The notes beneath the pieces were generated by a model. The model was given only the letters and a program-made list of their open reading frames with translations. It did no database searches and was not told the origin of the DNA. Below are positions 35,573 to 43,853 of a stretch of DNA of 64,000 nt, piece by piece; the stretch's first letter is position 1, and each line of letters begins with the position of its first letter. The DNA is from Streptomyces sp. NL15-2K (GTDB taxonomy: Bacteria > Actinomycetota > Actinomycetes > Streptomycetales > Streptomycetaceae). Both the position numbers and the translations under genes were made by a program. The stretch spans positions 11,407,001 to 11,471,000 of the forward strand of contig NZ_CP130630.1 in assembly GCF_030551255.1 (NCBI RefSeq), read 5' to 3'.

Positions 35573-36355
35573 TCACCATCCCGCCTCTTGCGGGGCCGGC
35601 CGGCGGGGCACGTTTTCCGTGGCGCCGGTGATGGAGGAGATGATCTGTTCCTGAGACGCGGTGTTCACGTCGAAGAAGCCGTTGTTGCGACCGAGCCGCA
35701 GCACGGCGGCCCGGTCCGCGAGCGCTTTGACGTCGCCCATGTTGTGGCTGATGAGCAGCACGCCCACACCGCGGTCACGCAGGTGGTCCACGAGGTCCAG
35801 TACCTCGGCGGTCTGCTCGATTCCCAGAGCCGCGGTCGGTTCGTCCAGGAGGAGGACCCGCGGCTCGCCGAGGAGCGAGCGTGCGATGGCGACCGTCTGC
35901 CGCTGGCCGCTGGACAGCGAGACGACAGGGGCGCGCAGATCGGGGACGGCCCTGGTCAGACGTTCCAGCAGATGTCTGGTGCGGCGCTCCATCTCCACCT
36001 CGTCGAGGAACCCGTACCTGCGGATCTCCCGTCCGAGGAACAGGTTGCCGACGACGTCGAGGTTCCCGCACAGCGCGAGATCCTGGTAGACGGTGGCGAT
36101 GCCGAGGTCCCGGGCGTCGTGGGGGCGTTTGATGTTGACCGCCCGGCCCTCCCACTCGATGACGCCCTTGTCCGCGGGGGTGACGCCGGAGATCGCTTTG
36201 ACCAGGGTGGACTTGCCTGCCCCGTTGTCGCCCAGAAGAGCGACGACCTGGCCGGCGTGAATCTCCAGCTCGATGTCCGAGAGGACCTCGACGACGCCGA
36301 AGCGCTTGCACACGCCGCGCAGTGCCAGCAAGGGGGGAGCCGGCAATGAAACCAT
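35573..36355 (-). CDS. Sugar ABC transporter ATPase (XylG-like, single domain)
   Basis: 260-aa ATPase with Walker A LGDNGAGKST, signature LSSGQRQTVAIARSL, Walker B VLLLDEPTAAL, and VLLISHNMGDV with the H-loop. CUT2 ATPases in enteric bacteria are usually about 500 aa with two domains; this actinobacterial form has only one and must dimerise. It is preceded by the binding-protein gene with a 37-nt gap. Confidence 0.9.
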   Translation of the reverse strand: MVSLPAPPLLALRGVCKRFGVVEVLSDIELEIHAGQVVALLGDNGAGKSTLVKAISGVTPADKGVIEWEGRAVNIKRPHDARDLGIATVYQDLALCGNLDVVGNLFLGREIRRYGFLDEVEMERRTRHLLERLTRAVPDLRAPVVSLSSGQRQTVAIARSLLGEPRVLLLDEPTAALGIEQTAEVLDLVDHLRDRGVGVLLISHNMGDVKALADRAAVLRLGRNNGFFDVNTASQEQIISSITGATENVPRRPAPQEAGW

Positions 36356-36392
36356 CTCCTTCCCGGGGTCCGGACCTGGTCGGAACCGGCTG

Positions 36393-37481
36393 TCAGGTCA
36401 GCCCGGCCCGGTCGCAGGCGGCAGCGAGCTGGGGGGTGCAGATCTGCTCGATCGTGTACATGCCGTCCTTCACCAAGGTGTCCTCGATGGTGTCGACGGT
36501 CACGGACACGGGGGTGAGCAGCACGGCCGGAACGGTCCTCCCGTCCTGGGTCCTCACCTCACCCGTGGCGACCCGGTCGAGGCTTTCACCGCGGGCCACG
36601 TCCACGGCCATGGCGGCCCCGGCGGACGCCTCCGGTCCGAAGGGCTTGTAAACGGTCATGTACTGATCGCCACCGACGATGCGTCGCACGGCTGCGAGTT
36701 CGGCGTCCTGTCCGGTGACGGGGGGCATCGGGTCGACCTTGTTCGCTCGCAGGGCGGAGATGCTGCCCGCGGCGAGGCCGTCGTTGGCGGCGTAGACCCC
36801 GTGGATGTTGCGGACGCCGAGGGCGGAGATGGCGCCGGACATGTTCATGTTCGCGGTTTCGGTCTTCCACTGGTGCGTGTCGTAGGCCTTGCCGATCTTC
36901 ACTCTCCCCTGGAGCACGGACAGTGCGCCCTTCTTGAACAACACCGAGTTGGGATCGCTGGGATCGCCGTTCATCGTGACGATCTGGTCGTCTCGCGCTC
37001 TGTCGCCCATGGCCATCAGCAGCGCCCTGGCCTGGAGCTTGCCGACCTCCTCGCCGTCGAACGAGACATAGCCCGAGATCGGGCCCTCGGAGAGCCGGTC
37101 GTAGGCGATGACCGGGATATCCGCATCGTTCGCCTTCCTGGCCGCGGGGCCGAGCGAGCGGGCGTCCACGGCCACCAGCACGATGGCATCGACCCCCTTG
37201 GTGATCATCGTGTCCATCTGCTCCTGCTGGGCGGCCACGTCGCCCCCGGCATTGCCGTGTTCGACCGTGCACTCGTCGCACAACTCTTTGACCTTCTGCT
37301 CGAACAATGGCCTGTCCTGGGTCTCCCAGCGAGCCGTGGTGGAGTCCGGCAGCAGCAGAGCGATGTTCGGTGTGCTCCCTCCGTCGGAGTCGTTCCCGGC
37401 GTCCGCTCCGCAGGCCGCGAGAGCGACCGCCGTCGAGACCGCGGTCACGGCGACGGCCGCGTCCCGGATGCGGGCCTTCAT
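36393..37481 (-). CDS. Sugar ABC transporter substrate-binding lipoprotein (XylF-like)
   Basis: 362-aa periplasmic-binding-fold lipoprotein, lipobox VALAACGAD (Cys about 24). Features of the XylF/ribose type: IALLLPDSTTARWETQDRPLFEQKVKEL, GVDAIVLVAVDA, PVIAYDRLSEG, GVYAANDGLAAG, PPVTGQDAELAAVRRIVGGDQYMTVYKP. It is transcribed first in a three-gene operon. A close paralogue is encoded at 40295-41404 on the other strand. Confidence 0.9.
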   Translation of the reverse strand: MKARIRDAAVAVTAVSTAVALAACGADAGNDSDGGSTPNIALLLPDSTTARWETQDRPLFEQKVKELCDECTVEHGNAGGDVAAQQEQMDTMITKGVDAIVLVAVDARSLGPAARKANDADIPVIAYDRLSEGPISGYVSFDGEEVGKLQARALLMAMGDRARDDQIVTMNGDPSDPNSVLFKKGALSVLQGRVKIGKAYDTHQWKTETANMNMSGAISALGVRNIHGVYAANDGLAAGSISALRANKVDPMPPVTGQDAELAAVRRIVGGDQYMTVYKPFGPEASAGAAMAVDVARGESLDRVATGEVRTQDGRTVPAVLLTPVSVTVDTIEDTLVKDGMYTIEQICTPQLAAACDRAGLT

Positions 37482-37763
37482 GAGAGAGACCTCCCTTGTC
37501 CTTCACCTTGTGCGGCGAGGGAGCGCTCCGGCGCGGTGCGCGTGGGGGGAAGCGGCTCGCGTGCATCGCGGCGTCAAGGGTTCGCGTGCGCAAGACGACC
37601 ACGTCGTCAGTTTGACACTGGCTGTGGTGATCTGCGAATGCTGACTGCCATCGAGGCAATTACTTACATCTGTCCTATTACGTCCCGTATGCGATTCTGG
37701 TACGTGGGTGCTCGGTCTCCACCTGTTGGTACCTGCCGCATGGACGGGAAGTAGGTCGCGGAC
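37482..37763. other. Divergent intergenic region between XylF-like and sensor-phosphatase genes
   Basis: 282 bp that must hold both divergent promoters. TTGACA at 37613-37618 on the plus strand is a possible -35, but no good -10 follows at 17 nt. The AT-rich stretch 37650-37685 is unusual for the window (AATTACTTACATCTG). No gene seen. Confidence 0.4.
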
Positions 37764-40298
37764 ATGCCTCATGACGGCCGTGCCCGGGCCGGAGTCTCCG
37801 AGCTGGGAGCATCCGGGGCCGGCGCCGCAGACACCGGTTCACCGACGCCGGTGCCGGAGGCCGCCGCGAGTGAGCGGGCCCTCACCTTCGCCGGAGTGGC
37901 GCTGGCCGCGGTCTACGTGCCCGGTACCGGGAAGGAAGAGCTCCTGCTGGTGGAGACGGACGGGTGCGCGACATCCGAGCACTGGCTGCCGGAGCGTCTG
38001 CCTCTGACCGGTGGTTCACCCGCGGCGCAGGCCCTGCGCACCGACCGGGCCCTGTGGCTGAACCCCGTGGCCCTCGCCGCCTACTCCGAAGGCGGGCCGA
38101 CGCCGCCGCGAGCGGACGCGTCCCTCGCCGCGCTGCCACTGGGAATCGAGGGCAGGCGGCTGGGCTGCCTCGTCGTGGTGGGGCACGGCGCGGACGGCTT
38201 CGAGGCCGAGCAACGGCACTTCCTGGAGCGGTACGCCGACGCGGTCGCCGGCATGCTCCAGGCAGGGACCGGCGGTGCCGCGCCGTCGTCGCTGCTGAGT
38301 CCTGCCCTGCGGAGCCTGCGCGTCGGCTCGTTCGTCCTGGTGCCGGACACCGGTTTGGTAGACGCGGACGAGGCGCTGCTCGAGCTGGTCGGCATCAGCC
38401 CGGACGACTTCGACGGCAAGGCGGACACCCTGCTCGCGCATGCCCTGCCCGAGGACATGCACGCCCTGATGTCGGTCATCGAGCCGTCCACCCAGACGTT
38501 CGGTCGGCGGGAGCTGGAGTTCCGCGTGCGCCGCCCCACCGGTGAGATGCGCTGGCTGAGCCTGAGCTGCCGGGTGGTGGCGAGCACCGGCGGCGAGCCT
38601 GAGCAGGTGCTGGGCGTGGTGACGGCGACCTCGGTCCTGCGCCAGAGCCCCGACGACGTCTCCAGGATCCAGTGGCTGACGGCCGCACTCGACGATGCCG
38701 CAACGGTCCGTGACGTCAGCCGTGTGGTGGTCACCGCGCTGCGTGAGCCGCTGGGCGCCGACCGGGTGGCGCTCGCCGAGGTGCAGGACGACCGGCTCAT
38801 GGTCACCGTGCTCGACCCGCCCAAGCCCGACGCCTGGCCGGAGGCATGGCGCTCCGAGTGGCGTTCGGAGTGGCCCGACGCACCGGTCAGCGCCCTGCCC
38901 ACGCTTCAGCTGGCTCTGCGGGACGGACGTACGGATCTGTGGCCGGCCGGCACGGCCCTCGAGCCCGGACTCGCGGGCGTCGGCGCCGGAGGTCTGGCCG
39001 TCCTGCCGCTGCCCGCCAAGGGCCGGGTCGCCGGAGTGTGCCTGGTCGGCTGGGACGAGCCACACGAGTTCGTCCCCGAGGAGCGGTCCCTGCTGACCGC
39101 CACCGCGGCGCTCGTCGGGCAGGCCCTCAAGCGCGCGCACGAGCACGACGCGGAGCAGGAACTCGCGACGATGCTGCAGCGCAGTCTGCTGCCCAGGCGC
39201 CTCCCCGAGCTGGCCGGGGGGACGGCCGTCGCCCGCTACCTGCCCGCCAGACGGGGGTTGCAGGTGGGCGGCGACTGGTACGACGTCATCGCCCTCTCCG
39301 AGGACCGGGTGGCGCTGGTCATCGGTGACGTGCAGGGCCACAGCGCCGGAGCCGCGACGATCATGGGCCAGATGCGTACGGCGGTCAGGGCCTACGCGGT
39401 GGAGGGCCACCCGCCCGACGTGGTCGTCTCGCACGCGAACCGACTCCTCGTCGGTATGGAGACCGACCTGTTCGCCACCTGCTGCTACGTCGAACTGGAC
39501 ATGGAGCAGGGAAACACTCTGTTCGTCCGGGCCGGGCACCTCTCACCGATGCTGCGGCACCCCGACGGCAGTACCGAGGAGGTGCAGGTCGAGGGAGGGC
39601 TCCCGCTGGGCATTCTCGCGGAGGCGGAGTTCCCCATGACCGCGGTCGCGCTGGCCCCCGGCACCGTGCTCGCCCTGGTCACCGACGGCCTGGTGGAGGC
39701 CACCGACCTGCCGCTGGACGAGGGCATGCGCCGGACGTGCATGGCGCTCGCCGCGGCCGATCCGGCGGATCCGGGGCGGATGGCCGACGAACTGCTCGGC
39801 GACGTCGACCGTCGTGAGGACGACGTGGCGCTGCTGCTGCTGCGCTACGACGGCATGAAGACCCGGCCGATACGCGCCGGCTGGGTGGTGTGGCGGCTGC
39901 CCGACGCCGTGATGCACGCCCGCCGGTTCACCGCGCGCACTCTGCGTCGGTGGAGGGTCGAGGACGTGGCCGACGAGGTGCTGCTGGTCGTGTCCGAACT
40001 GGTCACCAACGCCCTGGTGCACACCCAGGGGGCGGTCCGTGTCGACCTGACGCTGCGCGGTGACCGGGTGCGAGTCTGCGTGATCGACTCCTCGCCGCGT
40101 GCGCCCGCCAAGCCGGTGATCGTGGACTGGGAGTCGACCGGCGGCCGAGGCCTGCTGCTGGTCGAAGCGGTGTCGGAGGCCTTCGGCTCCATGCCGGTGG
40201 CCGGCGGCAAGCAGGTGTGGAGCGAGATCGTGGTGCCGCGCCGTGAGCAGGCTCCCGCGGACTCGCAGCCCCGGACGGAACAAGGGGACCTGTCATGA
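37764..40298 (+). CDS. Multidomain sensor phosphatase: GAF/PAS-SpoIIE(PP2C)-HATPase
   Basis: 844-aa cytoplasmic signalling protein. N-terminal GAF-like segment (about 35-170), PAS domain (about 180-295: GSFVLVPDTGLVDADEALLELVG, FRVRRPTGEMRWLSLSCRVV), second GAF (about 310-465), SpoIIE phosphatase (about 480-690: VGGDWYDVIALSEDRVALVIGDVQGHS, ALVTDGLVEATDLP, REDDVALLLLR) and a C-terminal RsbW-like ATPase (about 710-835: VSELVTNALVH, GGRGLLLVEAVSEAFG). Such proteins reset anti-sigma/anti-anti-sigma switches by dephosphorylating STAS proteins. It overlaps the gene for a sugar-binding lipoprotein by 4 nt, which suggests sugar availability is its input. No membrane helix, so the link must be indirect. 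Confidence 0.9.
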   Translation: MPHDGRARAGVSELGASGAGAADTGSPTPVPEAAASERALTFAGVALAAVYVPGTGKEELLLVETDGCATSEHWLPERLPLTGGSPAAQALRTDRALWLNPVALAAYSEGGPTPPRADASLAALPLGIEGRRLGCLVVVGHGADGFEAEQRHFLERYADAVAGMLQAGTGGAAPSSLLSPALRSLRVGSFVLVPDTGLVDADEALLELVGISPDDFDGKADTLLAHALPEDMHALMSVIEPSTQTFGRRELEFRVRRPTGEMRWLSLSCRVVASTGGEPEQVLGVVTATSVLRQSPDDVSRIQWLTAALDDAATVRDVSRVVVTALREPLGADRVALAEVQDDRLMVTVLDPPKPDAWPEAWRSEWRSEWPDAPVSALPTLQLALRDGRTDLWPAGTALEPGLAGVGAGGLAVLPLPAKGRVAGVCLVGWDEPHEFVPEERSLLTATAALVGQALKRAHEHDAEQELATMLQRSLLPRRLPELAGGTAVARYLPARRGLQVGGDWYDVIALSEDRVALVIGDVQGHSAGAATIMGQMRTAVRAYAVEGHPPDVVVSHANRLLVGMETDLFATCCYVELDMEQGNTLFVRAGHLSPMLRHPDGSTEEVQVEGGLPLGILAEAEFPMTAVALAPGTVLALVTDGLVEATDLPLDEGMRRTCMALAAADPADPGRMADELLGDVDRREDDVALLLLRYDGMKTRPIRAGWVVWRLPDAVMHARRFTARTLRRWRVEDVADEVLLVVSELVTNALVHTQGAVRVDLTLRGDRVRVCVIDSSPRAPAKPVIVDWESTGGRGLLLVEAVSEAFGSMPVAGGKQVWSEIVVPRREQAPADSQPRTEQGDLS

Positions 40299-40338
40299 GG
40301 ACTCGTACAAAGGGACCTGTCGGAAGGACCCGTACGCA
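40285..40338 (+). repeat. 27-bp tandem duplication at lipoprotein start
   Basis: Two imperfect copies in a row: the first begins AAGGGGACCTGTCATGAGGA, the second AAAGGGACCTGTCGGAAGGA, each ending with CGTAC. The first includes the ribosome-binding site and the ATG at 40295, and the second sits inside the signal peptide region. Confidence 0.7.
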
Positions 40339-41404
40339 CCATGTCGTCGCGGCGCTCGTCGCGGGACTGATGGCGTGGTCCCTGGCCGCCTGCGGGGGAG
40401 ACGGCGAGACGGGCGCGGACAGCTTCACCGTCGGCCTGCTGCTCCCGAGCCGAGCGGTCCCCCGCTGGGAGCATTCCGACAAGCCGTTGATCGAGAAGCG
40501 GGTGAAGGAGCTGTGTCCCCGCTGCACCGTGGCGTACGCCAACGCCGACAACGACGCGACCAGGCAGCGGGGCCAGGTGACCTCCATGATCACCAAGGGG
40601 GTCGAGGTGCTGATCCTCGACGCCGCCGACACCAGGGCGCTCCGCTCGTCGGTCCAGGAGGCGCGCCAGGCGGGTGTCCCGGTAGTCGCCTATGACCGGC
40701 TCGTCGAAGGCCCGATCTCGGGCTATGTCAGTTTCGACGGTGCGCAGGTCGGCAGGCTCCAGGGCGAGGCGCTCCTGAAGGCCATGGGCGACAAGGCGAA
40801 CGGCGGGAACGTCGTCATGATGAACGGCGATCCCACCAGCCCCAACGCGGCGTGGTACAGGAGGGGCACGCTGTCCGTCCTCACGGGCAAGGTGAAGATC
40901 GCCAGGTCGTACGAGACCCTGGGCTGGAGCACGGATCGCGCCCACGCCAACATGTCCGCCGCCATCGCGGCCCTGGGCCCGCACCGGATCGACGGCGTCC
41001 TGGCGGCCAACGACTCCATAGCCGCGGGCGTCATCTCCGCTCTCAAGAGCGCCGGGGTCAGGCAGCTTCCTCCCGTCACCGGTCAGGACGCCGACCTCGA
41101 TGCCGTGCGACGCATCGTCAAGGGCGAGCAGTACATGACGGTGTACAAGCCTTTCAGGACGGAAGCCGCCGCAGCCGCCGACATGGCCGTCGCCCTGGGG
41201 CGCGGGGAGGGCATCCGCGACATCGCCACGACGACGACCGACAGCCCCACCACCGAGGACATCCCGTCCGTCCTGCTCACTCCGAGCACGGTGACGGTCG
41301 ACACCATCAGGCAGACACTCGTCAAGGACGGCGTGTACACCATCGACCAGATCTGCACCCAGCAGCTCCGGCCCGCGTGCGACAAGGCCGGACTCACACG
41401 GTGA
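40295..41404 (+). CDS. Second XylF-like sugar-binding lipoprotein, partner of sensor phosphatase
   Basis: 369-aa lipoprotein, lipobox AWSLAACGGD. Clear paralogue of the protein at 36393-37481: both have GPISGYVSFDG, PVTGQDA, DAVRRI (AAVRRI), GEQYMTVYKP (GDQYMTVYKP) and share the C-terminal pattern VTVDTI..TLVKDG..YTI.QIC..QL..ACD.AGLT. It has no permease or ATPase of its own; instead it follows a SpoIIE-type phosphatase gene with a 4-nt overlap. It may serve the adjacent transporter or act as a ligand sensor. The ribosome-binding site AAGGGG is duplicated. Confidence 0.88.
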   Translation: MRTRTKGPVGRTRTHHVVAALVAGLMAWSLAACGGDGETGADSFTVGLLLPSRAVPRWEHSDKPLIEKRVKELCPRCTVAYANADNDATRQRGQVTSMITKGVEVLILDAADTRALRSSVQEARQAGVPVVAYDRLVEGPISGYVSFDGAQVGRLQGEALLKAMGDKANGGNVVMMNGDPTSPNAAWYRRGTLSVLTGKVKIARSYETLGWSTDRAHANMSAAIAALGPHRIDGVLAANDSIAAGVISALKSAGVRQLPPVTGQDADLDAVRRIVKGEQYMTVYKPFRTEAAAAADMAVALGRGEGIRDIATTTTDSPTTEDIPSVLLTPSTVTVDTIRQTLVKDGVYTIDQICTQQLRPACDKAGLTR

Positions 41405-41488
41405 GAACGCCGGTGAGGACGCCTTCCTGGCTTCCTGAGTCTGCCCACCCGCCTTGCCTGCGCCGTGTGCCCGGCGCACGCTGGTGGT

Positions 41489-42247
41489 ATGGCTGCTCAC
41501 GACGGCCCTACGCTCATCACTTCCGTGCAACGGGCCTTCCGTCTGCTGGAGGCGGTGAGCACGCATGAGAACGGCGCGCCGGCGAAGCAGCTCGCACGTG
41601 AGACGGGTCTGCCCCTGGCCACCGCCTATCACCTCCTGCGGACGCTCCTCCACGACGGTTACGTCCGGAAGCTGGACGACGGCGGGTTCGTCCTGGGGGA
41701 CAAGCTGCAGACTCTGCACACCACAAGCCGTGGACAGGCGCTGCTCAGCCGCGTCCGTCCCACGCTCGCCGCGCTGCGGGACGAGCTCACGACCGCGGCC
41801 TATCTGACCTTCTACGAGGAGGGCGAGATCCGGGTCGCCGAGATCGTCGACGGTCCCCGAGCGCCCCGCGTCGACCTCTGGGTGGGATTCGAGGACGCCG
41901 GACACGCCACCGCGCTGGGCAAGTCCGTGCTGCGGGAACTGGACGAAGAGGCCCGCAAGGAATACCTCTCCCGGCACCACCTCGCCGACCTCACACCGAG
42001 GACGGTCACCAGCCTGCCGGAACTGCTGCGGCGGCTCGACGCCTCACCCGTGGCGCCGGCCGTCACGGACCTCGAGGAGTACGCCCTCGGCACGGTCTGC
42101 GTCGCCGTGCCCGTCTACAGCGGGAGCACACTCGGCTCGCTCGGCGTCTCACTGCCGGCGGACCGGCTGTCCCGGCTGCCCGAGATCCGGGCGCGGCTGA
42201 TCCCGGCCGCGAGTCGCGTGACCAGGGGCCTTTCGCTCACTATCTGA
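41489..42247 (+). CDS. IclR-family transcriptional regulator
   Basis: 252-aa regulator. N-terminal winged helix: LITSVQRAFRLLEAVSTHENGAPAKQLARETGLPLATAYHLLRTL. C-terminal ligand domain with AYLTFYEEGEIRVAEIVD, VGFEDAGHATALGKSVL, YALGTVCVAVPVYSGSTLGSLGVSLP. Start at the ATG at 41489 (MAAHDGP). Location among sugar-transport and glycosidase genes makes it a plausible local regulator, but the target is not shown by the sequence. Confidence 0.88.
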   Translation: MAAHDGPTLITSVQRAFRLLEAVSTHENGAPAKQLARETGLPLATAYHLLRTLLHDGYVRKLDDGGFVLGDKLQTLHTTSRGQALLSRVRPTLAALRDELTTAAYLTFYEEGEIRVAEIVDGPRAPRVDLWVGFEDAGHATALGKSVLRELDEEARKEYLSRHHLADLTPRTVTSLPELLRRLDASPVAPAVTDLEEYALGTVCVAVPVYSGSTLGSLGVSLPADRLSRLPEIRARLIPAASRVTRGLSLTI

Positions 42248-42277
42248 AAATCCTCTCCTTGTGACGCTCGGGCCGAA

Positions 42278-42299
42278 CCCGTTTCCTGGATGAAACGGG
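42278..42299 (+). terminator. Short hairpin after IclR gene
   Basis: CCCGTTTC at 42278-42285 pairs with GAAACGGG at 42292-42299 with a 6-nt loop, about 30 nt past the IclR stop. It could be a terminator or a regulatory palindrome. Confidence 0.5.
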
Positions 42300-42308
42300 C
42301 ATTTCAGG

Positions 42309-42340
42309 AATGCGCCCCGTGCACAGGTAATGCGCCCCGT
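42309..42340 (+). promoter_or_regulatory. Direct repeats before the membrane SpoIIE phosphatase gene
   Basis: AATGCGCCCCGT occurs at 42309-42320 and again at 42329-42340, start-to-start 20 bp, so on the same DNA face over two turns. The next sequence contains TTAGGAC (a possible -10) and then the ATG at 42366. Direct repeats at this spacing are typical of activator sites. Confidence 0.45.
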
Positions 42341-42365
42341 ACCAGGTTAGGACTGCGGAAGAAAC

Positions 42366-43559
42366 ATGAGTCAGGCCCGAGACCATGGCGGTGCCCACTG
42401 GCCGATGCGGCCGTTCAAGAACCGAGTGACCCGTCCCAGGGCGTCGGCCCGGCGGCGCGCCGTCGCACAGCTGGCCGCCGGGACACCCGTACTGCCCGTG
42501 CTGATCGTCTCTGTCGTCGTGCTCGTCGACCTCGTCGGCGGAGCGGGGATGATCTGGCTGCCGCTGCTCGCGGCCGGACCCGCGCTGGCCGCCACCACCA
42601 ACGGTCCGCGCGGTGTCCTGTGCGTCGGCCTCCTCGCCGTGGTGCTGGGTGCCACGCTCGGAACCCGGGACGGTGTTCCGGGCCACGAGCTGGCGGCCGT
42701 ACTGTCCGCCCTGGTCACCGTCACTCTGGCGAGCGGCCTGGCCAGCGCACTGCGCGGGCGTCGCGAACAGGTGCTCGCGGCCGTCCGCTCGGTCGCGGAG
42801 ACCGCCCAGCACGCGCTGCTCAGGCCGGTACCGGCGACTGTCGGCCCGTTCCAGGTGGCCGTCCGCTACAGCGCCGCGGCGGCCGAGGCCCGTATCGGCG
42901 GGGATCTGTACGCACTGATACCCACCCCGTACGGCGTCCGGCTGATCGTGGGCGATGTGCGGGGCAAGGGGCTGCCGGCCGTGGGGACCGCGGCGCTGGT
43001 ACTCGGTGTCTTCCGGGAAGCCGCCTACGACGAGCCGGACCTGCTCGCCGTCGTCGGCAGGATCGAACGGAGCCTGGCGCGCAACCTCGGCCCTGACGAC
43101 TTCGTCACCGCCGTGGTCGCCGGATACCCGCGGGCAGGGCAACTGGAGGTGGTGAACTGCGGGCACGCGCCTCCGCTGGTGGTCCGCGCGTCGGGAGGCG
43201 TCGTGGCGGTGGAGCCCCCGCAGCCGGCCCCGCCCCTCGGGCTGCGCGCCCTCACGAGCCAGAGCCCCGGCCTGCAGGTAGTGCGCTTCGCCGACGGGGA
43301 TCAACTGCTGCTCTACACCGACGGGGTCACCGAGGCCCGGGACCGCGACCGCGAGTTCTACCCGCTGCGCGACGGGCTGGCACGCCACTTGTCCGACGAG
43401 CCGGCGCGCACCCTCACCGCACTCCACGACGAACTGCTGGCCCATGTGGGCGGCCGACTGCACGACGACGCGGCACTGCTCCTGATCCGCAAGCCGGCCC
43501 TTGCCGAAGGCACGGTTCCCGGACCAACCGTTCCCGAAATGGCGGCCGACGCCCGATGA
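42366..43559 (+). CDS. Membrane-anchored SpoIIE-type PP2C phosphatase
   Basis: 397-aa protein with two to four membrane helices (about 38-128: PVLPVLIVSVVVLVDLVGG, MIWLPLLAAGPALA, VLCVGLLAVVLGATLG, ELAAVLSALVTVTLASGLA) and a cytoplasmic SpoIIE domain (about 150-380). Metal ligands: ARIGGDLYALIPTPYGVRLIVGDVRGKG and LLYTDGVTEARDRDREFYP, HDDAALLLIRK. Typical of streptomycete stress-signalling phosphatases. It does not have an ATPase domain. Confidence 0.9.
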   Translation: MSQARDHGGAHWPMRPFKNRVTRPRASARRRAVAQLAAGTPVLPVLIVSVVVLVDLVGGAGMIWLPLLAAGPALAATTNGPRGVLCVGLLAVVLGATLGTRDGVPGHELAAVLSALVTVTLASGLASALRGRREQVLAAVRSVAETAQHALLRPVPATVGPFQVAVRYSAAAAEARIGGDLYALIPTPYGVRLIVGDVRGKGLPAVGTAALVLGVFREAAYDEPDLLAVVGRIERSLARNLGPDDFVTAVVAGYPRAGQLEVVNCGHAPPLVVRASGGVVAVEPPQPAPPLGLRALTSQSPGLQVVRFADGDQLLLYTDGVTEARDRDREFYPLRDGLARHLSDEPARTLTALHDELLAHVGGRLHDDAALLLIRKPALAEGTVPGPTVPEMAADAR

Positions 43560-43595
43560 CGGCCGTGCGGGTGCGCTGACGGCCGCGGGTCAGCA

Positions 43596-43619
43596 GGAGG
43601 GGTGCGGGAGTCCCCCTCC
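43596..43619 (+). terminator. Hairpin after SpoIIE phosphatase gene
   Basis: GGAGGGG at 43596-43602 can pair with CCCCTCC at 43613-43619 with a 10-nt loop, 36 nt past the stop at 43559. Confidence 0.5.
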
Positions 43620-43802
43620 GGCGTCACCAGCCGGCCGCCGGCCCGAGTAGCCCGAGTCGGGAAGGTCCTCGTCGGGGCCCTGTCCGCAGGAGGTGATCAG
43701 CACCGGTGGGTTGCCGCGCGCGGCCTGCGCCCCGGCCCGGTGAGGAGCGAGAGCAGGTTGGCGCGGCGACCGGAGCGGCAGCGAAGACCGCGTGCCTCAA
43801 TG

Positions 43803-43835
43803 CGAACGGCACCGCCCGGGGGGCGATGCCGTTCG
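43803..43835 (-). terminator. Strong hairpin terminator after GH53 gene
   Basis: CGAACGGCACCGCCC at 43803-43817 pairs with GGGCGATGCCGTTCG at 43821-43835: 14 of 15 pairs, 3-nt loop. It lies 18 nt past the GH53 stop on the minus strand. Confidence 0.75.
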
Positions 43836-43853
43836 TCGGGGATTCGCCGTCGC

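Larger units (their letters stand above)
43560..43853. other. Convergent intergenic region with two hairpins
   Basis: Separates the plus-strand phosphatase gene from the minus-strand GH53 gene. It holds the two hairpins listed at 43596-43619 and 43803-43835. No gene is convincing. Confidence 0.6.
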
